Shown here: piece by piece, positions 1 to 8,049 of the stretch
Position numbering within the stretch: the stretch's first letter is position 1
Layout of the letters: the number at the start of each line of letters is the position of its first letter
NCBI GenBank assembly: GCA_002344215.1
Contig: DDSV01000058.1
Coordinates: forward strand, 119,179-183,178
Direction: 5' to 3'
From: Akkermansiaceae bacterium UBA2381
Lineage (GTDB): Bacteria; Verrucomicrobiota; Verrucomicrobiia; Verrucomicrobiales; DEV007
Length of the DNA stretch: 64,000 bases
The notes under the pieces: model-generated
Told to the model about the DNA's origin: nothing
Seen by the model: the letters and a program-made list of their open reading frames with translations, nothing else
Database searches by the model: none
Translations under genes and position numbers: made by a program

Positions 1-1074
1 CTCTCCCCAGATCCATGCCGAGTCACCCTCGCCAAAACCAGAAATGATATTGTCCGAAACGATGGAGCCGCCATCACTGTTTGCCGTTTCCGGCTTTCCG
101 GGCTCACCCGGAGTGGCCCCTGCGCCCGGCATCAGGCCAATCGCCCAGAGACAATTCCGATGAAATTGATTTCCAGTGATCAGGACATTGCGTGAACCAT
201 GCATCGCCTTCATTCCCATGAAGGAATTCGTGATGAGGTTATTCGCCACAATGACCCGGTCACAATGCAGGTCAATCCCCTGGGCGGCGTTCTCGATGTG
301 ATTGCCGAGAATGCGGGTGAACTCTGACACGGACGGTGCCGTCACGATGAGACCCGATCCCTGCTGCCAGTTGTCGGTGTATTCCGCGTCCCAGGTTTGC
401 TGATTGGTGACGATCCCCTTCTCCGGATTCTTCTTTGCAAACTCGCCAAGACGGTACTTCGCCTTTACCTCCGGGGTGGGGCGCAGATTCTCCTCCACAA
501 TGCGATTGCCCTCGATCAGGGTGCCGCTGCTGTAACTCACACTGACCCCGGTTCCGTCAGTGCAGTGAAAGGCATAACCCCAGTCCGGACTTTGGGTGCG
601 ATCATCAATGCTCACCCGCATGTAGTTGCGTACAAGGCAGCGGCTCACCCGGGAGTCGCGGCATTCCCGCACGGTTATTGCCCCTGCCGGACCGCGATTG
701 TCGAGGACACGGACATTCTCGATCACCAGATCGCGGCAGGAGATCGCGATGATGCCCTCCTTACTAGTTTCCTGCTTTCCTTCAGGACGTGTCAGGGTCA
801 CATCCCGAATCTCCGCCCCGTTCGCGTTTTCGATCTCAACGATGGGATGCTCGGGATTCTCCTGAATGATGCGCCCCGGTCCGAAGAGACCCGAACGTTC
901 GCCTCGAATTCGGATCTTCTCGCGAATAACATAGTCTCCCGCCGGGAGGAAAACCATTCGGTCAGGGTTTGCGTTCAGGGCATCCTGAATGCTTGAATAA
1001 TCGGCCACGGAAAGGTCGACTCCGGAGACAACTCCGACGCTAAGAGACATGGCGATGAAAAGGATGTGCTTCAT
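1..1074 (-). CDS. Secreted right-handed beta-helix protein (3' end beyond window)
   Basis: Reading leftward from an ATG at 1074, the frame stays open to the window edge (358 codons seen). The product starts with a hydrophobic signal peptide (MKHILFIAMSLSVGVVSG) followed by short repeating strands such as IENVRVLDNRG, IEGNRIVEEN, ILGNHIENA and ITGNQFHRN, the pattern of parallel beta-helix polysaccharide lyases and epimerases. It overlaps the upstream DUF6807 gene by ATGA (1071-1074), so it is probably translated by coupling as the last visible gene of the sialidase operon. Substrate is unknown; a role on an extracytoplasmic polysaccharide is inferred from fold and neighbours. Confidence 0.8.
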   Translation of the reverse strand, partial: MKHILFIAMSLSVGVVSGVDLSVADYSSIQDALNANPDRMVFLPAGDYVIREKIRIRGERSGLFGPGRIIQENPEHPIVEIENANGAEIRDVTLTRPEGKQETSKEGIIAISCRDLVIENVRVLDNRGPAGAITVRECRDSRVSRCLVRNYMRVSIDDRTQSPDWGYAFHCTDGTGVSVSYSSGTLIEGNRIVEENLRPTPEVKAKYRLGEFAKKNPEKGIVTNQQTWDAEYTDNWQQGSGLIVTAPSVSEFTRILGNHIENAAQGIDLHCDRVIVANNLITNSFMGMKAMHGSRNVLITGNQFHRNCLWAIGLMPGAGATPGEPGKPETANSDGGSIVSDNIISGFGEGDSAWIWGE

Positions 1075-2012
1075 TGTTGGGCCTCCCGCACAAGTGTTTT
1101 AAGATCGACGGTTTCGTTTGCCTGCGCCGAGTGCAGGATAACGTGGTGCTTCAAACGGTAAGTCTCTCCGGGCTTTACTTCGATGCGACTCAAATCCCCC
1201 TGCTTCATGGCACTCCTCCCGAAGGGATTCGACACAAAAACTCCGTAGTCCCGATTGTGCCACCAGGAAGGTGCTGAGTTGGCCGCGTCCGGCACGATCA
1301 TCACTCCCACCCTTTTCCCGTCGATCAGACCAGAGTAATCGCACCATGCCGCCGGCTGGCCCCAGGTGGCTTTTGCCGTCGTCGTCCCGAAACTGTTGGT
1401 GATAAGGCCCCCGCGCTTCTCCGTGAGTGGCGTGGCGACGCGCACCCCGAGACCCATCTCCTCCTGATCTCCGAAAAAGAATCCTTCAATCACCGGAGTC
1501 AACATGGCGTCCCAGACGATGCGCATTATACCCTGGTCGGGAATGAATTCGAATCGGTTCTCCATCATCGCGATTTCTCCTCCGTCACTCCCGATCAACG
1601 AACACTTGGTGGTAAAGGTAAGACGGTCACCCTGCCATTCAGGATCCTTCAAAAAACCCTCGTGATGGATTCGCCCCTTGTTCCTCCAAAAATCCTCCCC
1701 GGCAAGATTTCCGAAGCCAAGCCAGAGTCCCGGGTGCATTTCTGCATGATCCGTCGCATCGATACCCTCGACTGGTGGAAACGTGCGGGTGATCTGTGTC
1801 CCGTCCGGAGCTCTTAGGTTCGCAAAAAAAGGTCTCAGAATCACGGGGTGATCAAACCAGAATTCGCCAATGCAAACGCCGCCTCGAGACATCACGAGAT
1901 GATCAGGTTTCATCTCGTTTGTGATCGCGGCATCAATCTCATCACCCGGTGAGAACATGCCGGAGAAAAACAAAAGAATCGCCACGAGGGCGCATCGGGA
2001 AAGTGACCGCAT
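1071..2012 (-). CDS. Secreted DUF6807 (PmoA-like) family protein
   Basis: 313 aa. An N-terminal hydrophobic segment (residues 1-23) indicates export. The rest matches the DUF6807 family, common in Verrucomicrobiota and Planctomycetota: HPVILRPFFANLRAPDGTQ near residue 55, a HPGLWLGFGNL motif near residue 93, and a C-terminal SWWHNRDYGVFVSNPFGR. Members of this family sit in glycan-degradation loci but the reaction is not established. The stop overlaps the start of the beta-helix gene. A 104-bp gap separates it from the upstream sialidase and holds a cre/LacI-like palindrome, so it may have its own promoter. Confidence 0.75.
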   Translation of the reverse strand: MRSLSRCALVAILLFFSGMFSPGDEIDAAITNEMKPDHLVMSRGGVCIGEFWFDHPVILRPFFANLRAPDGTQITRTFPPVEGIDATDHAEMHPGLWLGFGNLAGEDFWRNKGRIHHEGFLKDPEWQGDRLTFTTKCSLIGSDGGEIAMMENRFEFIPDQGIMRIVWDAMLTPVIEGFFFGDQEEMGLGVRVATPLTEKRGGLITNSFGTTTAKATWGQPAAWCDYSGLIDGKRVGVMIVPDAANSAPSWWHNRDYGVFVSNPFGRSAMKQGDLSRIEVKPGETYRLKHHVILHSAQANETVDLKTLVREAQQ

Positions 2013-2040
2013 CAGGGCATGAAAGCGCGAAATTCGACAA

Positions 2041-2057
2041 AGGGAAAGCGTTTCTCC
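2041..2057. promoter_or_regulatory. Imperfect LacI/cre-like palindrome
   Basis: GGGAAAGCGTTTCTCCC lies 29-45 bp upstream of the DUF6807 start (which reads leftward). The core GAAA-GC-GTTTC resembles operators of LacI-family regulators. It could mark an internal operator in the operon, but a single match to a short pattern is weak evidence. Confidence 0.25.
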
Positions 2058-2116
2058 CCATCCAGGAGAGCGCTTATGGAACGGGATCGCGCCCGGATCC
2101 CGGGAGAATCTAGGGA

Positions 2117-3259
2117 TTAAGGAACGTCCGGCAACCGGGCACTGACGTGTATGGCCTTGTCCCGGTTGTGGTCAAAAGCAAAATGCAGCCACTTCCTGTC
2201 TTCACTGACAAAACCATCAGGATAATTGAATCTCCCCTCGAGATCCCCGCGCAGGATGCGTTGGTAAGGCCATGTCTTCATCCCGTCAAAGCTGATCCAG
2301 AGAGCAAGCGGACTGCGGGTTTTCGAATTGGGATTGTGAAGCAGGGCAACCCTGTCGCCTCCGAGACCATAGAGGGTTGCCTTGGAACCAGGATTGGGAA
2401 TGTTGGTTTTCGCGGCAAACTCGGGCCATGTCTTCCCGCCGTCGCTTGATTCGGCATAGTAGAGCACTCCACCGAGACCATCCGCACGGATGATCATGGC
2501 AATGCGACCGTCGAGAAGTTCCACGATATTATTCTCGGACCAGCCATTGTATTTTACCTTGTCTGTGACCCGGATATTGCCATGCTCACTCCAGGTCACT
2601 CCACCGTCCCCGCTGATCAGCACTCCATTAACGGGATCGTGACGCGGCGCACCCACGTAATGCTGGAAGGGCAGTAAAAGTCGACCGTCCCGGGTGACGA
2701 TGTGATTGCGAATGAAAGTGCGGTCATGGAGACGGCCGGGTGCCGGCTGCGGATCGCCCCAGGACCTGCAGGAGTCGTCGCTCACGGCAAGCCATTCTTT
2801 CCACCCTCCGAAGGTTCCGTCGTGGGTGGCGAAAAACAGGATGCATCGCCCTTCGTGCACCATCAATTCGGTTGGCACGAGCGCAATGGTATCACCTTCA
2901 CGAGGGAAGCCGAAGTGGATCTCCGTGCTCGAGGTCCAGTTCTTCCCTTCATCCACGCTCCTTGAAAGAAAAACGGCATTCCGCGGATCGGGTTCCTTGT
3001 CCCCGCCCCCAAGCATCACATGAACCCACGAGCCATCAGGCATCAATCGCAAGGTCGTGTCGCAGGCAAGCTTGTCGGGACTCTTCCCTAGGAATATGGT
3101 GCTCGTGCGATCGTGCTTCGCGTCAAGGTTTCCCTTTTCGGTCCAGACCAGGTCGGCAGCGGGAGGCAAGAGAACCGAAACGGGCGGACGAACATCGTCG
3201 GCACGCCCGTAACCAAAGGCAAAGACAGTCAGCAGGGCAGGAAGCGTGGTAATCTTCAT
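2117..3259 (-). CDS. Secreted sialidase-family (BNR repeat) protein
   Basis: 380 aa with a signal peptide ending near residue 20 (GYGRADD). Five Asp-box motifs (S-x-D-x-G-x-x-W type) are visible at about residues 101, 160, 216, 271 and 323, placed as in a six-bladed beta-propeller. FNYPDGF and FDHNRD near the C terminus match the related 652-aa neighbour. The family cleaves terminal sialic or related nonulosonic acids, but many PVC members act on other sugars, so exact substrate is open. It sits in the same-strand operon between the sialidase-DUF1080 fusion and the DUF6807 gene. Confidence 0.8.
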   Translation of the reverse strand: MKITTLPALLTVFAFGYGRADDVRPPVSVLLPPAADLVWTEKGNLDAKHDRTSTIFLGKSPDKLACDTTLRLMPDGSWVHVMLGGGDKEPDPRNAVFLSRSVDEGKNWTSSTEIHFGFPREGDTIALVPTELMVHEGRCILFFATHDGTFGGWKEWLAVSDDSCRSWGDPQPAPGRLHDRTFIRNHIVTRDGRLLLPFQHYVGAPRHDPVNGVLISGDGGVTWSEHGNIRVTDKVKYNGWSENNIVELLDGRIAMIIRADGLGGVLYYAESSDGGKTWPEFAAKTNIPNPGSKATLYGLGGDRVALLHNPNSKTRSPLALWISFDGMKTWPYQRILRGDLEGRFNYPDGFVSEDRKWLHFAFDHNRDKAIHVSARLPDVP

Positions 3260-3325
3260 CTGGAAGAAGCATGGCAGCCACTTTCACCAAATCCACTCCG
3301 CGACCACGGCGGCTTCACAAATAAA

Positions 3326-5284
3326 CTACTTCCCCTTCTTCTTCGCCTCCAGCATCCCCTTCACCCGCGCTTCCTCCTTCTCGAGAACCGCTCCTGTCAC
3401 CGGCATCGGCTCAAAGGCGGGATCGGCGGTGATCTTCTCGGTCTCCGGAATTTTCCGCCAGCGGAGATTCCGGAACCACACCTCCTGTCCATGATCCTGC
3501 AGCCAAAGATTACCGCCGCGCCCGGTGAGGTCGCCACCGCGGATGGCGAGTAGCTCCACATACCTGGCCCATTTCGGATCGTTGTAGTCGAAGGAGATGA
3601 CCCGCTCCTCGTTGAGCCAATGTTCGATCACCGTTCCCTGACAAATCACCCGTGCCGAGTTCCATTCACCCACCGGCTTCGTTGAGTCCTTCTTCGGAGC
3701 CATGCAGAAAAAGAGCGAAGCGGCGGCCTGTCTCGCGTTTTCACCGTAAGGACTGCCTGCATTGTCGAGCACCTGGTACTCAACCTGACCGGGGCGGTAG
3801 TAAAGACCCGAATTGCAACCCGCTGAAACCTTCCACTCGAAGCGCAGTTCGAAATCGTCAGGAACCGTCGCGGCGGTACAGGTCAGAGGCCCTCCCTCCT
3901 CCCTGCGATGAAAAGCATCATCCTGGATGACCCAGTTTCCGCTTTGCTCCCAGCCCTTGAATGTCTTTCCGTCATTCAGACGAACAAATCCTTCGCTCTT
4001 CTCAGCTTCAACTTCAGCTCTGGCGGCGGCCTCGACCTCGCGGGCGAGCGGACGACTGATGAGCATTTTAAGCTTCGACTTCGGACCTTTCAGCTCTTTC
4101 GCGAGGATGTCCTCCTCGGTAAATCTCGCCATCAGGATCTCGCCCTCGGTGGAGCGGTTACGATCGTAGGAAATGTAGATGGTCCCGTCGTCCGCCTGAA
4201 ATCCATCGGGATAGGAAATGCCCTTGCGCTCATCCAGCATCAGACCGCCCTGCCATGTCCTGCCTTCATCCTCACTGATCCAGGCGGTGAGTTGGCTGCG
4301 GCCGTCGTGAGTCTCAATCGTGGCCCCGTGCTTAATGAGAAGAATCTTTCCCGAAGAAAGGCGCCGAACATGAAAACGCGCCACCGGATGATGGATCGCC
4401 GAGGGTGTCGGCTCGGCCCAGGTTCTCCCGCCGTCGACGGAGACAGTTTCCATAAGCCCTTTACCGGTGCGGGCCAGCATCCAAAGAGTCTCGTCCTTTC
4501 GCTCCACGATCATGTGCTCATGCCAATCGGGGTTCGGAAACGTCGCGGCTCCGCGTCGATCCCAGGTCGCGCCCTTGTCGCTTGAGACAAAGACATTGGC
4601 TCCGCGTAAGGGATCGAGTTCGGTAAAGCAGCCTTTGAAGACATCGAGGCCGCCGCGCTGATCGAGCGAAACGGGAAGCATCCATTCGCCGGATTTCAGG
4701 ATGACAGGTTTGTTCAGGGTCACTCCATGCCAGATGCGCCGGGGAGCCGACCAGACCGGCTCATCGGCATCGGGATTTTCACAGAATGTCGCCCAGACGC
4801 CACCGCGTCCATCGAACATGTCCATGCTTTGATCAAAGATGAGCCAGAGACGTCCGAGCGGATCGGTCCAGAGATTGCCGACGAGGATGCTGCGCGGTCG
4901 CGGCAAATTTTTTGACTGCGCGTCGATGACGAGGCGGGGCTTCGACCAGGTCTCGCCGTCGTCGTCACTGGAATTCACAACAAAGAAGGCTTCGGGGCTG
5001 TCTCCTCCGGCCACCCAGGCAGCCCAGAGCCGTCCTTTCGGAGTTCCCGCGATGCCGATGGTCATGCCATAGTCGAGCTGGTCATAGTCATACTTCGGCA
5101 GCGGCGAAGTATTGATCACCGGCGGGATGAGGGCAAGGTCGGCGACCTTTTCGAGGACTTCGATTTCAAAGGCACGGGCCTGATCGGGAGTCATGGCCGC
5201 AAAAGGAGCCTCGGGAGCCTCCTCCGCGTGAAGAAAGGGACTCCCTGACAAAACGGCAGCAATCAACAGATGGACGGGTTTCAT
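3326..5284 (-). CDS. Sialidase domain fused to DUF1080 (3-keto-disaccharide hydrolase-like)
   Basis: 652 aa. A signal peptide (residues 1-20, FLHAEE) precedes a sialidase propeller (about 65-390) with Asp boxes SSDDDGETW, SSDKGATW, SVDGGRTW and SEDEGRTW, and a YPDGF / YDRNRS motif. From about residue 430 a DUF1080 jelly-roll begins (FVRLNDGKTFKGW, LRFEWKVSAGCNSGLYYR, VIEHWLNEERV). DUF1080 proteins are concanavalin-like and some cleave 3-keto sugars. The fusion suggests binding or hydrolysis of the released sugar. The start overlaps the aldolase stop by ATGA (5281-5284). Confidence 0.8.
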   Translation of the reverse strand: MKPVHLLIAAVLSGSPFLHAEEAPEAPFAAMTPDQARAFEIEVLEKVADLALIPPVINTSPLPKYDYDQLDYGMTIGIAGTPKGRLWAAWVAGGDSPEAFFVVNSSDDDGETWSKPRLVIDAQSKNLPRPRSILVGNLWTDPLGRLWLIFDQSMDMFDGRGGVWATFCENPDADEPVWSAPRRIWHGVTLNKPVILKSGEWMLPVSLDQRGGLDVFKGCFTELDPLRGANVFVSSDKGATWDRRGAATFPNPDWHEHMIVERKDETLWMLARTGKGLMETVSVDGGRTWAEPTPSAIHHPVARFHVRRLSSGKILLIKHGATIETHDGRSQLTAWISEDEGRTWQGGLMLDERKGISYPDGFQADDGTIYISYDRNRSTEGEILMARFTEEDILAKELKGPKSKLKMLISRPLAREVEAAARAEVEAEKSEGFVRLNDGKTFKGWEQSGNWVIQDDAFHRREEGGPLTCTAATVPDDFELRFEWKVSAGCNSGLYYRPGQVEYQVLDNAGSPYGENARQAAASLFFCMAPKKDSTKPVGEWNSARVICQGTVIEHWLNEERVISFDYNDPKWARYVELLAIRGGDLTGRGGNLWLQDHGQEVWFRNLRWRKIPETEKITADPAFEPMPVTGAVLEKEEARVKGMLEAKKKGK

Positions 5285-5997
5285 GGCTTTTGAACAACGA
5301 GGGTTTGGTAAGCTTGACGAAGAATGGCGAGATCGGAATCAACAGCGAGGCGGGTAAATCCGCGTTCCGCGTGGCGAGTGACTTCTGCCGGATCACGCAC
5401 GAGAATGCCGGCCTCTTTGCCTGCATCCCGTGCCGCAGCGAGAATCTGGTCGAGGCAATGGTCGAAGTCGGACAACTCGAGCGAACGGGAATGTTCGAGG
5501 TCGTGGCGCAGATCGGCGGGACCGACAAACAAGGTCGTGATCCCCTCCACCGCCGCGATTGCCGACGCGGCGGCGACTCCGGATACGGTCTCGATCTGGG
5601 CCATCAAAATCGGACTTTCGTGATGACCACCGAGTCCGTAGCCCGTGGCGCGAACGGTGCGGGAAAACCCCCGTTTGCCCCTCGGTGCGTGATAAGCGGC
5701 ACTCACGATAGAGGCGGCGGTTTCTTTAGACTCGACTCGCGGCACCATGATTCCATCCGCGCCCCAGTCGAGAACACGGGCGATGAGATCGGGATAAGGC
5801 GCTCCGACGCGGACGATGCCGAGAGTCGACGTACCTTTCAAGGCACGCAACTGGTCCGGTAAAGTAGCCTCGGAGGCACAACCGTGTTCGAGGTCGAGAA
5901 GGACCCAGTCGAATCCGGCAAGCCCCGCGAGTTCGGCGATCACCGGAGAGCCGATCGAGAGCCAGGTGCCGAGTTGAATAGGGTGATTGGTCTGCAT
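5281..5997 (-). CDS. HpcH/HpaI-family aldolase
   Basis: 238 aa from ATG at 5997; an in-frame extension further upstream has no family similarity and overlaps the kinase stop, so the short start is chosen (MQTNHPIQLGTWLS). Family marks: FDWVLLDLEHG, GADGIMVPRVESKETA, AYHAPRGKRGFS, ILMAQIETVSGV (metal-binding Glu) and FVGPADL (metal-binding Asp). These cytoplasmic metal-dependent class II enzymes cleave 2-keto-3-deoxy acids to pyruvate plus an aldehyde. Located directly after a kinase and permease, it probably performs the cleavage step for the acid released by the operon's sialidase-like enzymes; the actual substrate is inferred. Confidence 0.85.
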   Translation of the reverse strand: MQTNHPIQLGTWLSIGSPVIAELAGLAGFDWVLLDLEHGCASEATLPDQLRALKGTSTLGIVRVGAPYPDLIARVLDWGADGIMVPRVESKETAASIVSAAYHAPRGKRGFSRTVRATGYGLGGHHESPILMAQIETVSGVAAASAIAAVEGITTLFVGPADLRHDLEHSRSLELSDFDHCLDQILAAARDAGKEAGILVRDPAEVTRHAERGFTRLAVDSDLAILRQAYQTLVVQKP

Positions 5998-6004
5998 AAC
6001 AAGT

Positions 6005-7111
6005 TCAGGTTCGGTCCGCGATTTGATCCAATAGGTTAAGGGACGCATCCTCACGCAACCCGCGGAGGGCAAGGGCGAGGCGGTCTTCAGTGAAACGACG
6101 AAGGTCAGCACCGGACGCCCCCGAGCCAATCAGAAAAAAGCCCGAGTCCCGGTTGAAATACCCCGCCCCGAGTCGAATGACGGCTTTGACGATAATGTTC
6201 CGCAGGAGATGCAGCCAGAATCGCCGGAGATGATCCGAAGGAAACTCCCGCTGTGAAGCATACCCCGCAAAAGCCCGTTCGAGGAATGTCGCATCGTGGA
6301 AACAGGCGAGGAGAGACAGGTCATCCATCGGATCCCCTGAGATCGCGTCGTCAAAGTCGATGAAAGCGGCCACCCGATCACGGGGACCAAGGACATTCCA
6401 GAGGGCCAGGTCCTTGTGAACGAGACAACCCCGCCCGATCTCAAGAAGAGATGAATGTTCGTCGATCGTAGCGACGATCTCCGCTCGCTGAGCGTGATCG
6501 AGAAATCCCCCGGTAACGAGAGCGGTCAGATGATCGTCCAGCCTGAGGCGGAAGTAGCCGGAATACTCGCCGTGCCATCCGTAAAGCCCTCTGCCCTCGC
6601 GCCAGACATTTAGATTGTAAGGACCGAAACCGGCGGGACAAATCTCCTGCCACCTGGCGACATTCTCCCCGATCGCAAAGGCGACCGCATCAGCGTCAAG
6701 TGTGCCTGCCTTTTGCCACTGATTCAGATCGGGAAACGGGATGCGCTCAAGCGCCTGCCAGGCGAAGGGCACCCGGGTCCGGCTCGCGTCACAGCCGAGG
6801 ACGCGCGGCACCGGCACACCGGTTTTGGCGACTTCGCCAAGGATAGCGGATTCCATCTCCAGATACCCGTCGCCCTCGGGACCGTTCTCGATTCGGAGAA
6901 ACACCGGAGCGCCATCGATCTCGGCATTCCAGGTGAGATGATTCCCCTGCCCCGCGGCGGGCGAAAGGGTGAGCGTCTCCGGGTGGAAATGATCCTCGAG
7001 AGCGAAACGGATCGCTGCTTCCGAAACCTCGTCGGCGCGCGGACGCGGGCCGGTGCCGTGAAAGGCAGCGGGACGATCACATTTCCAGTAGTAAATATCG
7101 CGGCGGCTCAT
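6005..7111 (-). CDS. Aminoglycoside phosphotransferase-like kinase (APH family)
   Basis: 368 aa from ATG at 7111 (MSRRDIYYWKCDRP). The start overlaps the permease stop by ATGA (7108-7111). The frame is open further upstream, but that sequence is a shadow of the permease. Kinase signatures: a nucleotide-loop-like segment AAGQGNHLTWNAEI, catalytic LVHKDLALWNVL (H-x-D-x4-N) and IDFDDA (metal Asp). APH-fold enzymes phosphorylate sugars, choline, homoserine and antibiotics. In this operon a sugar or sugar acid is the likely acceptor, ahead of aldolase cleavage. Antibiotic resistance is not suggested by context. Confidence 0.8.
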   Translation of the reverse strand: MSRRDIYYWKCDRPAAFHGTGPRPRADEVSEAAIRFALEDHFHPETLTLSPAAGQGNHLTWNAEIDGAPVFLRIENGPEGDGYLEMESAILGEVAKTGVPVPRVLGCDASRTRVPFAWQALERIPFPDLNQWQKAGTLDADAVAFAIGENVARWQEICPAGFGPYNLNVWREGRGLYGWHGEYSGYFRLRLDDHLTALVTGGFLDHAQRAEIVATIDEHSSLLEIGRGCLVHKDLALWNVLGPRDRVAAFIDFDDAISGDPMDDLSLLACFHDATFLERAFAGYASQREFPSDHLRRFWLHLLRNIIVKAVIRLGAGYFNRDSGFFLIGSGASGADLRRFTEDRLALALRGLREDASLNLLDQIADRT

Positions 7112-8037
7112 TCGGTGTTTCGTCTCTTCCACCACGCCGCGACGAGGCCTCCGATGATGTTTTGCATGACTCCGCTGAAGACTCCGGCGGCGGCGGCGAG
7201 CGGCATGGCCGCGAAATGTTGTTTGGCGAGGGCGGCGGCCATTCCTCCGTTCTGCATGCCGACTTCGATGCTGACGGTGCGGGCGATGGAGTCGGGGTAA
7301 CGAAAGAGCTTTGTAATCGCATATCCCAGCGAAAAGCCGAAGAGATGCAGAAGGGTCGCAGCAAGAGCGAGCTTTCCAAAGTTCGCCTCGATGGCTTCGG
7401 CGCTGGCGGCGACGATGCCTCCGGTGACGAGGGTGAAGGCGAGCACCGCGACGGTCGGGCCGCAGGCACCGATACGGTCCGCTGTTTTGGGAAGGAGCCA
7501 ACGAATCAGCACCCCGAGCGTTACCGGGGCAACGGTGAGTTGCAACGCGGACAGGCACATGCCCAGGACATCCACCGGAACCCGGCTTCCCGCGAGCACA
7601 CTCGTCCAGAAGGGAGTGAAGAAAAAGGCGAGGATCGTGGAGCACAATGTCAGGATGACGGAGAGGGCCACGTTCGCCCGGGCGAGATAGCTGATCATGT
7701 TCGACGCCATGCCTCCCGGGCAACTCGCGACCAGAATGATGCCCACGGCAAGTCCCGTCTCGAGTTGCAGGAGCGTGGCCACGAGCCAGCCACAAAGCGG
7801 CATGATCGTGTATTGAGCCCCGAATCCCAGTGCGACCGCACCGGGCATTCGCCGGATCGCGCGAAAATCATCCAGGCTGAGAGTCAGCCCCATCCCGAGC
7901 ATGGAAGCCGCAAGCGCCCAGAAGATCCACGGTTTGTCGAACCACAGCATCGTCTGCGGCCAGAAAAAGGCGACCGTCGCGAGGCTGACGAGCCAGACGG
8001 GATAGAGGTTGTTGAACCAGTCAAAAAAGCGTTTCAT
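7108..8037 (-). CDS. Bile acid:sodium symporter (BASS) family permease
   Basis: 309 aa with about nine to ten hydrophobic segments. BASS hallmarks are visible: VASCPGGMASNMISYLARANVALSV split over one helix region, and a conserved E-x-G-x-Q-N motif in SIEVGMQNGGMAAALA. The family imports organic anions, including pyruvate and bile acids, with sodium. It follows the giant sialidase gene by 12 bp and overlaps the kinase by four bases. It probably carries the released acidic sugar across the inner membrane; the substrate is inferred only. Confidence 0.85.
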   Translation of the reverse strand: MKRFFDWFNNLYPVWLVSLATVAFFWPQTMLWFDKPWIFWALAASMLGMGLTLSLDDFRAIRRMPGAVALGFGAQYTIMPLCGWLVATLLQLETGLAVGIILVASCPGGMASNMISYLARANVALSVILTLCSTILAFFFTPFWTSVLAGSRVPVDVLGMCLSALQLTVAPVTLGVLIRWLLPKTADRIGACGPTVAVLAFTLVTGGIVAASAEAIEANFGKLALAATLLHLFGFSLGYAITKLFRYPDSIARTVSIEVGMQNGGMAAALAKQHFAAMPLAAAAGVFSGVMQNIIGGLVAAWWKRRNTE

Positions 8038-8049
8038 CGCGGAAGTGAA